The position numbers were made by a program, and so were the translations under genes. Below the pieces are notes generated by a model. That model had not been told where the DNA came from. It saw only the letters and a list, made by a program, of their open reading frames with translations, and ran no database searches. Positions 45,540 through 58,754 of a DNA stretch of 64,000 nt are shown here, in pieces (within the stretch, counting starts at the first letter, position 1; each line of letters opens with the position of its first letter). Origin of the DNA: Gliomastix tumulicola (taxonomy: Eukaryota; Ascomycota; Sordariomycetes; Hypocreales; Bionectriaceae); assembly GCA_001599755.1 (NCBI GenBank), contig BCHX01000007.1, positions 496,001 through 560,000 of the forward strand, written 5' to 3'.

Positions 45540-48500
45540 TCAATTCTTCTTCAACTCTCATCAGGAACCGCCGCCACGAGAGCGAGGGGGCAGACCGCCA
45601 TATCTATACATGACAAATCCAACCATCTCCTCCCCATCGTCGCCGTTCCTCCCAACGTGGATCACTCGTAATGAGAGGCTCACACATGGATGCACGACTA
45701 AGACCGATGGACCTCCGATGGGACCTTTGAAGTGGGAAGGGCAGCATGTGATGCATATTAGCTGGGTAGATCCTCTGCGGAGATTAGCTCGACTTGCTCC
45801 TCGTATTGCTCTGATCTCGGGATATAGCAGCCGGCATTGACACGCTGCGTCAATCCTTCGCACTTGGGGGATCGACATGGACGTGTCATTCTGTGAGACG
45901 CCTGTCTCACTGCTGCTGACTCTCGGCCCCGGTTCAGGTCTCACACACTGTGTTATTCAGCGCAGTCGTGAGATGACACCGGAAACGGCTTATTTCCAGC
46001 AAAGACAGCTTGCCGGCCGCTTACCGTTAGGATGCTCACTTCCACGGGCTCGCTAGAGCACCCTCGTCCCGCCCGCTGTCTTGCCTTCACGGATGCACTG
46101 GGCCTTGAGCGGGGGGGGAGCTGTGCTGGCTCGGGCGCATTATGCACGCTCGGCAGGCACCGGGCATTACTCGGCGTGAAGGAATCCTGACCGCTGGCCG
46201 AGCAGCTGACGGGTTTGCAGGCGAGGTGACATCGGCTGCAGGCTTCCCCGCACCAGTCAGTGATGACGACCTCGTGCAACTCGAGAGAAAATGTCTGCGG
46301 GGAGGGGGTGGAAGACCTGTAACGAGGGAAGCCACCAGGGAGTCGCTGCGAGACCTGTCTCAGTTCTGCAAATTGGGGGGCCTCCCGATGGAAGACAGCA
46401 AGCCACTGACGGAAGATGCATGCCGTGAGTTGCATGCTGAACTGTCTTATTGGGGTGGACAGATTTCATATGCATCGCGATGACGACTGACGGGGGCCCG
46501 GTTCATCGGCACTTGAGTCGATTGAGCGGTCAGGGAAGCCACATCGGCAAGGATCGGCGAGGTGCATGATGGGCGTCGGGGGGCACTGCATAGGCGCCGG
46601 CAGCGCTGTTGTGATCACGGCCAGCGAAGCGAATACGGACAGGCCGACCCGATAAGCTTGTATCGACGTGCGTGCATGCATGCATGCGTCTGCCGTATGC
46701 AGTGCTCTCGCGTGAGCGCCGGATGTTGGCGGTCTAGCGCAGAGGCGAGTCTGGGAGCTGCGGCGTAGGCGAGGTTTGAGGGGCGGGGAAGGCATCTTCT
46801 GCTCGCCAGCGTGCATTGCCTGATGGAAGCGAGCGTGAAAGTCGGCCTGGGGAGGGAAAACTGCAGATCGCCTCGCCTTTTCGAGCCTCATCTGGATGGG
46901 ATTACGTGTTGGCTGGCAGTCAGTGCTAAGTCAGCAGTTTGCTGAGAACCCTCGCTGGCGTCTGGGATGTCTATATCAAGGCCTCTTCTCTCCCTCTCAA
47001 TCTCCCAACTTTCTTTCCCTTTCATCATCATCATCATCTTGCATCGTCTTGACCTTGCTGCCATACTGTCATTGACTGGCACTTTCACTTTGAGTGCAGA
47101 GGGCTCTCATCATCCTGCCTTGTGGTGGCTGCCCTGTTGTGGTTGCCGTCACTCGCCCTGCCTGCACGACTGCTACCACATCGGCATTATTTTCAACTGC
47201 CACTTGCCACCTATGGCCGAGTTGCACGCTTCTCTGCCCTTACTTTCTGTGCATCCGCATCTCTCATTGCTCACGTTTCCTGGCACTCGCAACTCGCTGC
47301 GTTTGTCTGCTGCCTCAGGGCCGTTTTGAGCAAGCGTTACTGGCTACTTTCTCCCTTGTCTCCTCCCAGCCTTCCAAGTCACCCATGTTCAGCTCTACCT
47401 CTCCAGCTTTCTCACGCGCTGCCCACGCAGACTCGGCCAACACGCTTCTGTCGATCACGATGCGGCGCGGGCCTGCTATGGCGACCAGCAGGACGAACCC
47501 TGCCCCAGGTATGTACAGAAAATGTTCCCCAGCTCGGGGCATCTTGCTGCCCGGCCCCTTTTGATCTCCATGACTGACGCTCACATTCTGAAGAGACACG
47601 GGGTTCACGAGATCTCCCTTTCAGACACCTCATCAGATGGACAGTCCGTCGTGCCATAGGCCTTGCCTACGTGTCCCGAGCGTCTTGCTACCTGCGAGTT
47701 GAGAAAGCCTCGTGCTTGGAGCTCTTTGCCCTTTGAGGGCTTTTACCTGAACGGTCTCCTGGTACCTTGCAGCAAGACTCATCCTGTCGGACTGTTCGGC
47801 CTGGCCACCCCATTCCCCCCCTTCCCTCCACCTGGTGTCCTCTCTCAGCGTTGCCAGCGCTCGCGGCTCGTCACTCTTGAGGGACCCGGGTTGCTTCCGC
47901 TTTAAGAGAATGGCCTCCGGCCCCTAGTCTTGACCTCTGGCTACGCTGGTTTGGCTGAGCTACAACGGGACGGCGGCCGCCAGAGTAGGTCGAGTAAGTC
48001 GAGCACGAATAACCGTTTGGATGACCGCACAAACCACCGCTCGGACCGCGCAGTCGAGGGCCTAAGTGGCCTGCTCGACGACACCGTTGGAACTGGTGTG
48101 ACTCGGACCTGTTATCCTCTCTTGATGGACGCGCCGTTCCAGCTCTCTGGATCTCGGCTCCCCCGACGTTCTACGCCTCCCCCCCCGGGGAGCTATACGT
48201 AAGTCTTTAGCCCCCCCCCCCCCCCGGACTCCATACCCCTGGACTCTTGCTCACCTGGGTGTAGACACTAGTGCTTGTTGCCCTGTAGGTTTCGCGCGTC
48301 GGCAGGCCTTCGGTGCGCGCATGGTCACTGGCCAGGCGCGCACCTACGCTGAGCGATGGCGAATGCGTCACGCTCACGTCCGAATCCCCTCTGCTGTCAG
48401 CTTTGCCAGGAGCCCGCGAAGCCCGCGCCTCCTTCTCCAAAACGCGCTTGGGCGGGCGGTCTTCGGTGCCGACGCAGAGCCAAAGAAACCCTCGCAGCGC

Positions 48501-49200
48501 GCGAGGATGGAGGGGAGCGGCATAGGAAGCCGACCACGAGCTTATGCTGCTCCGCGACAAGCTCTGAGACCCGGTACCTTGCCCAGGCGAATCGTGTATC
48601 CGTCCATCTCAGAGAAATCTGGTCTCGGCTGGTCGTTCGTCGCCCTCTGTAGTCCATCAGGCTCCCTGCCCATCACGCTCATTTCATGGCGCTCGCCACC
48701 TTTCGTCGTTGTCACCAATGCCCCCAGAGTCGCCGGGTACCATGGCGCTTTGGCTACATCGAGGATCTTCTCAAGATCCCTGTCAGCTTACCATGATGCA
48801 GCTATTCTCTGTATTGTAAGTCATCTCCCATGGCTCATCGTTCCATCGTCTTGGCAGTCGACTCTAATCTTGAGCTAGGTCTATGCTTGCCTCGATATGC
48901 GGTCCTGCTTCCGCATTGGCACGGACGCTACACCTGCTAAGGACCGGTTCATCTGGAAATCCTAGGACTCGTCCTGCGGTCTCGACGATGAATCCACCAT
49001 CCGAACGCCAGAGTGCCGTGTTCTCGACATCGACAAGCGTTGATAATATTCCGGGACATCACTCGCCCAAGCCTTACGATGATCCTATCCTTCGTACGTT
49101 AGCGTATCGAGACGCCCCGGATCTGAAGACTCTATCGCCCGTGGTTGCTCCGACTTCCTCGGACCGCGTAAGTTTCCTAGCTGCTTTCTTAATGTGTTGT
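45540..49200. other. gene-free region with low-complexity tracts
   Basis: No intact gene is seen in this 3.7-kb stretch. Open frames are short, occur in all frames, and carry no motif I recognise. Landmarks are a (TGCA)n tract at about 46673-46687, a (CAT)n tract near 47022-47037, and a run of 15 C at 48211-48225. This is the left part of an 18-kb stretch that extends to the end of the window. Confidence 0.55.
48211..48225 (+). repeat. homopolymer run of 15 C
   Basis: Fifteen consecutive C, with a shorter C run at 48180-48186 just upstream. Such runs are prone to sequencing and assembly error, so frames across this point are unreliable. Confidence 0.95.
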
Positions 49201-52200
49201 CTTGGCTGACATATCCAAGGTTCCGCCAAAATGTCTCGGGTGTTGCGCAGGCAAGTCTGACTGACTATGTCAAGATTACCGACTCCGTTGCTGTCGTCAC
49301 CACCGGCTTGCTGCGATGAAAGGAGCCAGTCGACTCTCCTAAGCGACCCGAGCACCCAATCATAAGATCATACACCCCGTCACACAGTGAGTATTCCAGG
49401 CTGACAAGGTTGAACTCATGGTGTGCATCCCAGCTAACATGTTTACTTCCAGGCACCGCGTTTACCTTTTGATGGACCTCTCTACATGCTGCACTTGACC
49501 ATTTCNCCCCGCCCGCCCTGCCACAACGTCGGAGCTGTGGATGATGTGCCCAGGGTCCCCTTGGTTTCAGCAGTCTCATCCGCTTCAAGGACCGCCTGGC
49601 CGTGGTGCGGATTAATCGCAGTGTCGGGACTAACCGGGCCTCGACTTTGACATTTCGGTTCCACTCGTGCGTCTCCCCCGACGAGCATCTTCTCAGGCCA
49701 CCCAACAGCCTCGGATGAACCCCAAGCCCATGGCATGAATGCTTTCGGGGCCCTGAGGGCTATTTTCCGCACGAGGCCACATCACCATTCTGCCTTCTTC
49801 TTCAGGTTACAGGAGGATGAAAGAGTCCTCGAACACGTTGCCACGCGTGGCGGACCAACACTACTGAGCCTGAACCAGTCCCAGTTAGTCCAGAGGGGCC
49901 AAGCACACACCCAGGGCGGACAGGATCCGTTCTCTGCCATCTGAGTCTCATCTCAACGGACGTGAACAACATGTCGTTGACTGAGGCTGACCACACACAC
50001 GGCCTCCGATGGTCCTTCGATGTGAGGGCACCCAGCGCGAAAATCTATCATTATACCTGCTGACTGTGACTTCGCAGCCCGCAAAGCCTGATCTAACGAA
50101 GCTCGCCGCTCTCCTTCGGGAGATGAACCTCCAGACCTACGATCCCTGGCCCGAAAGGGCAGATTGGCTGGTTCCCCAACAACCGTATGTGTTCCATCGC
50201 ATCGGTGTTTATCACCCCGGCGCTCGTCCGTCGTCCCGGCTTTCATGGACACGAACATCGCACAGACAAATGCACACCATTGGGTGTCGTCTCGCCCGCA
50301 CCGGTCACGACTCCAATGTCAAGTGACTCATCTTCAAAGCCCACAGGTGCCTACTGTACTGTCCCGGACGCCTTGGATCTAAGGAAGGCTTGGTGTGCTT
50401 TGGTTTGCGCTGAATTGGCTCGGGCTCACGCGGAAGACTACGCTACAGTCACGATACGTGAGGGAGGATGATACTGTGTGTACGGAGTATGCGCGCTGCA
50501 GGCCTTACCGGAGCTCACTCACCTCCGGGTCTCCACGACATTCAAGAGCGTATTGAGTGCGTTCAAGGGGCCACAGACGACCCGTTGCGCTGCGCTGCGC
50601 GGCGTACGTCTCCCCGCTAAAAGCAGGATTACTCGGGATGGGCATTCTCTCTTTCCCGTGATCCAATTGGAGGCAAGGAGGCCGCATTCAGTCGCCTCAC
50701 GATGTCCTCCAATGTGAACTCCATGGCCGCCCTCCACGACAGGCAAAGGCATCAGACAGGGCCAAGGAGTCTCATACACCCACGCTCAAACCACGCCACC
50801 GCAGCCCACCGCACCATCTCTTCTCGAAAGGGCCCTGCCTACACCGATCGAACGAATGCTGGTTTCACATCTTCTGGAATCACCATTTATTCTAAACTGC
50901 CACTGCTCGTCCCCTCGACGTTGCTGGCCTCCTCTGCGGCAGCATTACGGGTTATTGGGGACAGCCCTGGAACCGTTACGTCCCACGTGGCGTATGCGCC
51001 GCCATCCAGCCTGGTCTGGAGCTCGACATTCCACTTCCCGAGAAACATCGGATGGCCGCTATCTATGCTCGCCCGTCCTATTCTGTCTCACCGTCACTTT
51101 CACCCACTCCTCCACACGTACACCTCCGTTCACCTCATCGCCGCGCTCTTCTACATGGGAAAGGAGCCAGTCGCCGCGTCACAGGCGTGCGCCGCCGCAT
51201 CGATGCTGCGTATTCCTTAACCTCGCCAATCAGTTTTGCTTGCTCCTGCAATTCCCCCCCCTTCGATAGAGCATGTCGTTGAGTAGCCTGGACTTTGGCA
51301 GGCTGTGACTGTTGCCGTCGAGGATTCCTTCCTTGACCGTATCATCGGCTCAGGTACAGGCTTGGCGATGGGGGGGTGGCGTGGGCGGAATCATGCAAGG
51401 ACATCCAACCGATGGTCCCTGGGGGACTTGCAGCCGCCGGCTGGCGAAGCACTGGTCTCTTTTCGCGCTCCTGTACCTCTCTCATCTCTACTCTACGCAC
51501 TGGGTGGTGGCGTCTGGGCGACTGGCTGTCCGGGGCTAGCTATCTCGGCCGCGCCTTCTTCTCGATCCCAGAGGGTATTATTTCCAAGCATCTGCGCGCA
51601 ACTGAAGTGTCCTGCCGAGCGAGGCTTCGCACACCGACGGCTCCACGAAACTCACGGAACATCAAACACAATGTCAGGCAGCGGTTGTCTGCCCTTGGGG
51701 CCGGCAGAATATGTGTTGCCTCAGCCTACGCGAAGTCTACGACGGCCTCTACTTGGTCGAGCATCTCGTGTCCACCTGCGAGCGAGGTTGCCCTAATACA
51801 CCTGGCGGCTATTCTTCGGCCATCAATAGTACTGGTGACTGCCATCATAGACACGGAGGGACACATTTATGAGTTCCGCACTGGATCATGATGCGACGAG
51901 AACGTCTCTGGTCACGGCCCTTCGTTCAGAGCGGACATGATCTCACCAGACCAGGCGTCTGCTGCGGCTTCCCTTTTGGATCGGTATGGCGGATGTTTTG
52001 TGTTCATAGATCGATCACGTCGCCTCCCTCACTATCGTGCTGTCCATGGATCCTAGAGACGGACGCTGGAATGAGGCCGCCCGTCTGTCTCTTCTTCGCT
52101 CTACGCTTGCTTGGGTCGACGGGAGAGCATCCCAAGTCACTCTCTGTGCGGCTTGGACGTGCTCGCCAGCCCACAAGAGGTGCGTACTACATCCATCTAC

Positions 52201-52720
52201 ACGATTTCGTGCACAAAAGCATTCCTCCAGAGACATTCCTGATCTTGGGGAGGGAGCACGGTGGCGAGTTTGGATGCGCCGTTGCCCTCACGGGCTTCCA
52301 ACTATTCGGGGGGACAGCCGGGCAGACCAACACCTGCTCTACGCTTGATGAACGCGAGATCGGAGAGCTCCAGATCCATTGCCGCCGACACTCTTTGTAT
52401 GCTAGAATCACCGATCGTTGCATTTCACCATAGCGTTTATTACGCATCTTCCTCGCTGCAAACCGTATGCCTTTCCGCTTGCACAGCTTCACACAACCGG
52501 CGTCCGGCCTTCCACCCGACGACTCGACTCCATGGATTGGACTACTAGCATAGGGGCCCAACTGTTCAAGCGTTTACCTCTGATGCCATTCAAGGTGGAG
52601 GACTAGTCCCTGGGTTCGCCCAAGGTGTGATACGCAGCCGCCGCACATACGAGAGTTCGTACCCGCGGCCACACAAGCAGAGCAAGGGTCGGTCTGTAGA
52701 TGGATGTCCAGGTGGCAGCG
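49201..52720. other. gene-free region, unassigned coding-like fragments
   Basis: No intact gene is seen. One ambiguous base (N) stands at 49506. A peptide-like stretch at about 50068-50190 (KPDLTKLAALLREMNLQTYD and on) has protein-like composition but matches no family I can name. Confidence 0.45.
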
Positions 52721-52790
52721 CTTCTTGGAGGCTCTGTCCATCAGCGTGCGGGAGGCTCAGGAGGAAGGGTACCAAATCAAGGTACCCGGA
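52721..52790 (+). repeat. diverged direct repeat, copy A
   Basis: About 60 of 69 bases agree, without gaps, with copy B about 525 bases downstream. In one frame copy A encodes FLEALSISVREAQEEGYQIK-like sequence, so it may be a duplicated piece of a former gene or element. Confidence 0.75.
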
Positions 52791-53244
52791 CGCTATGAGC
52801 TGTTGCAAGTGGATGGTGTGATGAAGCTCTGAAGCCAGGAGAACCTGGAACAGGTTAAACCAGTGCGTGCCATCACCTCCTACATCGCTAGCTCTACGAG
52901 CCGTCTGCAGTATCAAAGATATTATAGAAGGATCGGCACCGGCCTCTGGATCGGCGCCAGCAACAGAGGCTCTGCAGAAAGAAGCGGTGGCGGCACCACA
53001 TTAAGACAGGGCAGACTCAGACACGAACGCGGCGAAAGCCACCTCAAGGGCGGGCGGAGAGGAGCGTGCTGGATTTCGGTGAATGCCGATCGGATGCTAG
53101 ACGAGTGCAACGCAGATGAGTTTAGCATCGAGGGCTATGCAGGTGATGAGAGAGTGGACAAAAACCTACGATATTAGGGCTACAGATTCTTGCACCACCA
53201 CAAGACCGACTAGACAATAGGCATCCTCTGCTGCGGTAGCAAAC

Positions 53245-53313
53245 CTTCTTAGAGGCTCTGTTAATCAGCGTGCGGGAGGCTCTGGAGGAAAGGGCCCGAA
53301 TCAAGGGACCCGG
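53245..53313 (+). repeat. diverged direct repeat, copy B
   Basis: This is the partner of the 70-base repeat at 52721. The shared core contains ATCAGCGTGCGGGAGGCTC. Differences are both transitions and transversions, so they do not look like RIP. Confidence 0.75.
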
Positions 53314-56300
53314 CCCCTCTAAGCCGCATCAGGTGGACGATGCGAGGTCGTTGATGCACAGAATGGCCACTGAGGCCACGGGGGATGGATAGCCCGGGCC
53401 GTGATCACTTCAGATTGCATTCATCATCCTTCATTACATACGCAGATCCGACCTCAAGGTCCAGATTTCCTACGACAGTCGCGGTACAGAATCACTTCCC
53501 ATCGTTGCTCGGCGCCGTTGATTGGGCAGCCGACAACGCTCTTCAGCTAGTCGTTGGCAAATGGGGTTACATCTTCCACATCCGCTTGGAATGATGACGC
53601 TTCGGCTCCAACTCCTGCGTCCGACTCCTTCTCGAAATAGTCCATCTCCTCCGTAACCGCAACGGTTTGAGTGCTGGGTTGTTGTTCGCGGGAGGAGAAC
53701 TGGACCCTGGGGAACAGGGGACCGAAGTCTAGCTCAGTCGCCGTCAGCATCGTAGAGGCTGCTAAGTGGCAGCACCTATGATGACATGGTAAGTATCCAG
53801 TATCCCCATGTCCCAATCTGCAACACGCCGCTGATGCGTCGAACAGGGGAATGCGTAATCGTTCTCACATTCTACATCTCGTCCTATTTGTGCCTGGTCA
53901 CCTTTGGCAAGAGAGACGCCGTGTCATGCCCTTATGAGGTGTTTTCGGTCCCCTCGTCACTCCCCGGTGACGGTCTGGTCTGCCCGTTGCTTGTATCATC
54001 CGCTCGGACGCGATGCGTGTAGTGGCCACGTCCAACACCCTCACACTCTTAATAGGGAAAGGTATGCCTGTCCACTGCTCTCTTCCTTCCTTCCCATCGC
54101 TCCGCACGTCCTCTTACCTCGACAGCTGACTCCCTCCCGCAGCGACATGGTGATCCCATCTGCTTTGCTGTACGATGAACGGCCAAGTCTCTGCTTTCCC
54201 TTACAACCACCTCCCAAGCACTTGAGCGCTCACCGTGAGGCACTAGGTCTAGCCAGACGATCTTAGCGCCAGCCGTCGAATGGATTGGAAAGACGGCGTC
54301 AAGGTCTTGGTCTTGGCGTATTCACTGGGGATAGATACGGCCATTGGAGATGTACGTCCGTCTCGAGAAGTCTACGCCGACGCGTACGCTTTTGGGCAAC
54401 CCACGACGACACACTCTGGGCATGCGATCGGCGCAATGACTTTGCCCACCGCCCAGGACGAGGCTTCCTACACAAGGCGTTGATCCCGGTCGATTTGAGC
54501 CGCAGTTTCATTTCGCACAGCACGGTCGCGCGCGCAGAACTGCCTCCGATCCCCGGTGCTTCCATGTCGCATTACTAACGGGAACGTTGATGAATCCCGG
54601 AACATCACGCCAATTCGACGTTTTGATGCGACGGTGCCCTTGAGACCGGCCGGTGGGTTCCCGGCACAGCCCAACTCCCTTCCCTCTATCACACCGCCTG
54701 CCCCCATTCAGGACTTCCCCCGTCACGTCCTAGCGACCACGCGGCGACATTAACAACCTCGCTACGCGCGCTGCAGCCCCTAAGACACCGGCCGAGGGCT
54801 AGAAAGGCTTTCTCTCCCGCCCCGCCGGGCTCTCTCTCCCTGTGCCGCGTCACTGAGCATGCTGAACAGACACTCTCTGCGATTTCGACAATCAAGCGGC
54901 GCCAGTCCGCAGCCATGGCCCGCGACCCATCCACAGCTCGCTTCCCCTCTCACATCTAAAGAGCCAGGCTGGGGGGTCGCCGTTAACGCTCTGAAGCCTG
55001 GTCTTAGGAAAACCTTTGAGAGCGCAATGGTGATGGCGTGCATTGTCCTCGCCCTCGCAAGCTACGACAGGGAGGCTGTCTGCAGGGCCCGAACACGACA
55101 TGTACAATCTCCTTCCTTGGAGGCAGCACGCCCTGGCCACCAGGACGGACTTTCTTTTCAGCTTGTCCTCGCCTACGAACTGTCCGAGTTCTACCGCGCC
55201 TCGGTCACCAGCCCAAGGATTGGAAACATGCTGGCAAGTGGCCCTCCGGCTCACCCGTTGCACTGAGCTAGAGCGGCTCATCGCTACCGTGCCCCTCCAA
55301 GAGGGCGTTAAGTTTTGCAGGCGTTGTCTGGCATGGCTCCCTATTACAGACACATACTGGCAGCAAGCACAGTCTGGAGTTAGCGCCGGCACCATTCACG
55401 TGGTCTTCTTCAAGCCGTGCCGGCGCAGCCAAGCCTGCCAGAACATCAACAGTGGTAGGGAGCACCGTTGCCCTCGGTGCGGTGCAACGCATGGGTTCGC
55501 CCTCTTCCTGTTCTGGTCCGAGGTAGTGATGATCCAATGCTCTCTCTCTGCTCTATCCAATCGGGTAGCTCGTCAACCCCTTCCGACAGGAATTTCACCC
55601 CCGCCGAGGCGACGGACTGCATCACCCGCGACCTCGGAGCGTCTCCCCTACTCTATTGTTACAAGCACCATACCACAAGCCTTCATATTTTGTTTTGTTA
55701 CTTTGGCAGAACATCGAGCAACAACATTGCCTTCACGGGACAACACTCCCTATGCAGTGGAAGGATCGACGAAGTTTGTACGGCAATGTTTTCAGAAACC
55801 GCAATGGCACTTGGCCCTGGGTCGTAAATGGGAAGCTACAGCGTATTGCGCGACGTCACCGTCCTCAAAGCGCGGTCTGATATGACTTCCCGTCACTCAC
55901 TGCTGAAGGTCTCGTCGACCCCTAAAACAATAGCTTCGACAAGCAGAGAGGAGCGTGCTGCGTTTCGTTGCCCGGTCTACCGGCCATCCTTCATAATCCG
56001 ACTACCGCTGGTACTCGGCTCAGACGTCAAAAGATCGGGGGAAAACCCCAATGCTCCGGATGTACGTTCACTACGGGGAAGTGTGTCGAACGCTCCCCCC
56101 CCTGTGTGAACACGATCCCGTTGTGCATTCTTTGAGACAAGGATGCATTAGTGCGAGCGTGAAGTGTAGAAGCCAACTTAACTCGCTGTGGCGTACCAGC
56201 TCCGACCCCTTGCCGGTGATGGAGTAGTTCAACAGTCAGGAGGGCGCGACCGAGTATACGAGCGGGATGATCAATAAGCACAGGCCCCAACAGGTCCTGT

Positions 56301-56470
56301 CACTCTACAGTCACGAGGTGAAGGAGGCGAGCGCCTTATTTTCAGCATCAGGATCATTATATCGCCGAGTGTCAGCGGCCTTTGTAGAGGCGCACATCGC
56401 GCGTGCGCACAACCCGGTAAAGTTTCGGTACCCAGAGCTTTGCAATGTGGCCTTCGACGCCCTCGTGACC
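53314..56470. other. gene-free region upstream of the copia remnant
   Basis: Only short frames in all six readings. By position it could contain the decayed upstream half (integrase and first part of reverse transcriptase) of the copia element that follows, but I cannot identify those domains here. Confidence 0.4.
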
Positions 56471-56990
56471 GCAAAACCTTGCTGCACCAGGAAGACTATG
56501 TCCGTGTCATTCTCAACCTTTTCGCAGACGAGGACCTTAATGCCACCAAGTCGCCCGCAAAGACACTCATCTATCCTGGATGGAAGGAAGATCTGACGAT
56601 GGTGCCCTCTCGTGAGTGGCTTCAGCGAACCGGTCGCATCAAATGGCTGGCGAATTCGACTCGCCCTGACATCTCGTTCACAGTTCTAAGCTCTCGGGAG
56701 CCAACGCTGGGGCGAAGAGTATACATATTGCCATCTTCAAGCACCTTCTGAGATACCTCAAAGCGACTCCAAAGCTCGGCATCGTGCTGGGTGGAATCGG
56801 ATGCAACGGAGCCTCTCTTCGCCTCCGCGTTTACGCAGATGTCTCGTTTGTCTATCGACTTGACGATCGGGTCTCAACAGGCGGGCACGTCGTCTTTCTG
56901 GCCGGCGGCTCGATCCTTTGGACGTCGATGAAGCAGAGCCTCGTGACGCTCAACACTACGGGGGCGGAATTCATCAATCAGAGGCCTGCC
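56470..56990 (+). mobile_element. decayed Ty1/copia retrotransposon fragment (end of reverse transcriptase and RNase H)
   Basis: Two or three plus-strand frames together show the typical copia order. First comes HQEDYVRVILNLF, then KTLIYPGWKEDL and RIKWLANSTRPDISFTV. After a frameshift near 56690 come IAIFKHLLRYLKATPKLGIV and the RNase H start VYADVSF, then TGGHVVFLAGGSILW and LVTLNTTGAEFI. These are family-wide landmarks of Ty1/copia polyproteins. The catalytic Y-x-D-D block of reverse transcriptase, the integrase and long terminal repeats were not found. The fragment is inactive. Confidence 0.75.
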
Positions 56991-57840
56991 ACACGTGGTT
57001 TTGAAGCCTTCAGTGTCCTCGTCCTCTAATACTGCGCGTACCTGGATCAGGCTTTATGGCCGAGTCCCGCGCGATCACGATCCGCAGAGGCAGGAACAAC
57101 TTGCGGAAGTTCTTCCTAGAGCGGCGGGAGTCGTTGGCGGTGACGACCATTCCGAGGCAGACAGCCCAATCATCCGATCCGCTGCTCCCCCATGGTCCTC
57201 TGTTAAATAGCAAGTGCTATATCGCTACGGCCCGTCCTGACCGACTTGATGCGAGTGCCTACAGTAGGACCGGAGAGATGCTTAAGACCATCGGCAACCG
57301 TCCACTCGTCGCGGCGTTTATGCACTTCCCTGCTCACTGCTATGAGCTTATGATGAACCTGGGGCTGCCCATCGACTTTCAGGCAATCCAGTATCTCATT
57401 CTCAAATAGCAACGGGGGTGTTCCTACAAGTCGAAGAACCTGTTTCACCTCTTCAACGCAATCTGCAGGCGTTAGGGCATGTAGGTCAGGGACACGGAGG
57501 TCCTGCCTACGACCGCCCCTCTTAACGACTTCCCTGATGACGCCATGAGGATTGCCCACACTCGGGTGCTGGTGAAGCAATACGAGAAATACCCGATATT
57601 CGTGGCCTGCCAGTGAGCTAATCGATCGAATGCTTTCGCGCTTCCTATATGGGCTGGCACTCTACGAGAGTGGCTGCCGCGGTTTCTCCTTTTGCCCCTT
57701 ACCCCCAAGGTTCCCGACTCTCCGCCAGTTAGTTGGTCAACTACTGATCTACCCTTCGAGATGACAGACGTGTTCCGCGAGATCGATGGTGCCGTACAGT
57801 TATCTGCACTACGACCGCAACGTGGACTAAAAGATGTTTC
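56991..57840. other. unassigned sequence downstream of the copia fragment
   Basis: Short frames only. A peptide-like stretch at about 57510-57617 (MRIAHTRVLVKQYEKYPIFV and on) ends at a stop. It may be the rest of a decayed element. Confidence 0.35.
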
Positions 57841-58089
57841 ATGCTCCGTGAGCAGCACGTCCGCTCCGCCGACAGGCCGCGCGAGATGCACTCCGAGATG
57901 CTGGGGCGTGAAGCCCTTCCAAACTATACCACGACCGCTGGTGCCAATGTTCCGAAAGCGCACCAGATACATAATTTCTTGCGCGTCTCATCGCTCACCC
58001 TCTAGGAAGAAGTGGACGACGGAAGCGACACACGGCTCGGGGTGATCAAAGCCTTGGATTCATGCGTTGGCATGGATTGGGACCCTGTT
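57841..58089 (+). pseudogene. coding-like fragment of unknown origin with an internal stop
   Basis: One plus-strand frame runs for about 83 codons with protein-like composition (REMHSEMLGREALPNYTTTA, then KAHQIHNFLRVSSLTL), interrupted by one TAG and ended by TGA. I do not recognise the family. It lies between a copia fragment and a gypsy fragment and may belong to a decayed element or captured gene. Confidence 0.35.
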
Positions 58090-58754
58090 TGAGCAGATAC
58101 AGGACCCCCGATCTGATGTGATGCAGGATGACCTTCCAATCAACGGGTAGACGCACTGCCAAGATCTCTTTACAGAAAGAGACATGGAGGAGAGCCTAAC
58201 ACCGGCTCTGACGAATTAATCCCCCCACCGACGTGGCCACATTTGACCCTTTCTGAGGTCGTGCTCCCCAAGCTCAAAAGCCCGGGATATCGCTTTGCCG
58301 ACAATTAGTAAACCCTTTTGATGGCAAACGTTATCGCCACCTTAGAGGGAAAGGAAAAGATTTGGAGGCGGCGTCTTCAGCAGCTTATCGACAGCCTATG
58401 GCACAATATCAGTTGGGACAAATAGGAGCTGTTTTCCACCGAAGAGCACAGTATACTCCCAATAACCAGAGTCCAGAAACTGTCCGCCCTGCAGGTTCAC
58501 AGCTTGCAGCCCTCTCCGATGCGTGGTTGTGTCTCAGAGACCTTCAGCAACAGAAGGAGCCGTTGCGATATTGCCACGACGTTGGACTGCTTGGTTCCGC
58601 ACGACAAGTGGCAACGAATCTACCATCAGTCCACCCGAGTGAGCCTGACGGATGACACCAGCAGCCAGTACAGCTCGTCGCCGGCAATCGCCGACCCGCC
58701 TGTGGCGGTCAGACATGTGACCGACCACGCGAACAGACCTTTGACCCCAAACTG

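Noticed and set aside
46142..46483. 113-codon plus-strand frame in the gene-free region
   Set aside because: Overlapped by similar frames on the other strand; composition and context give no support for a real gene.
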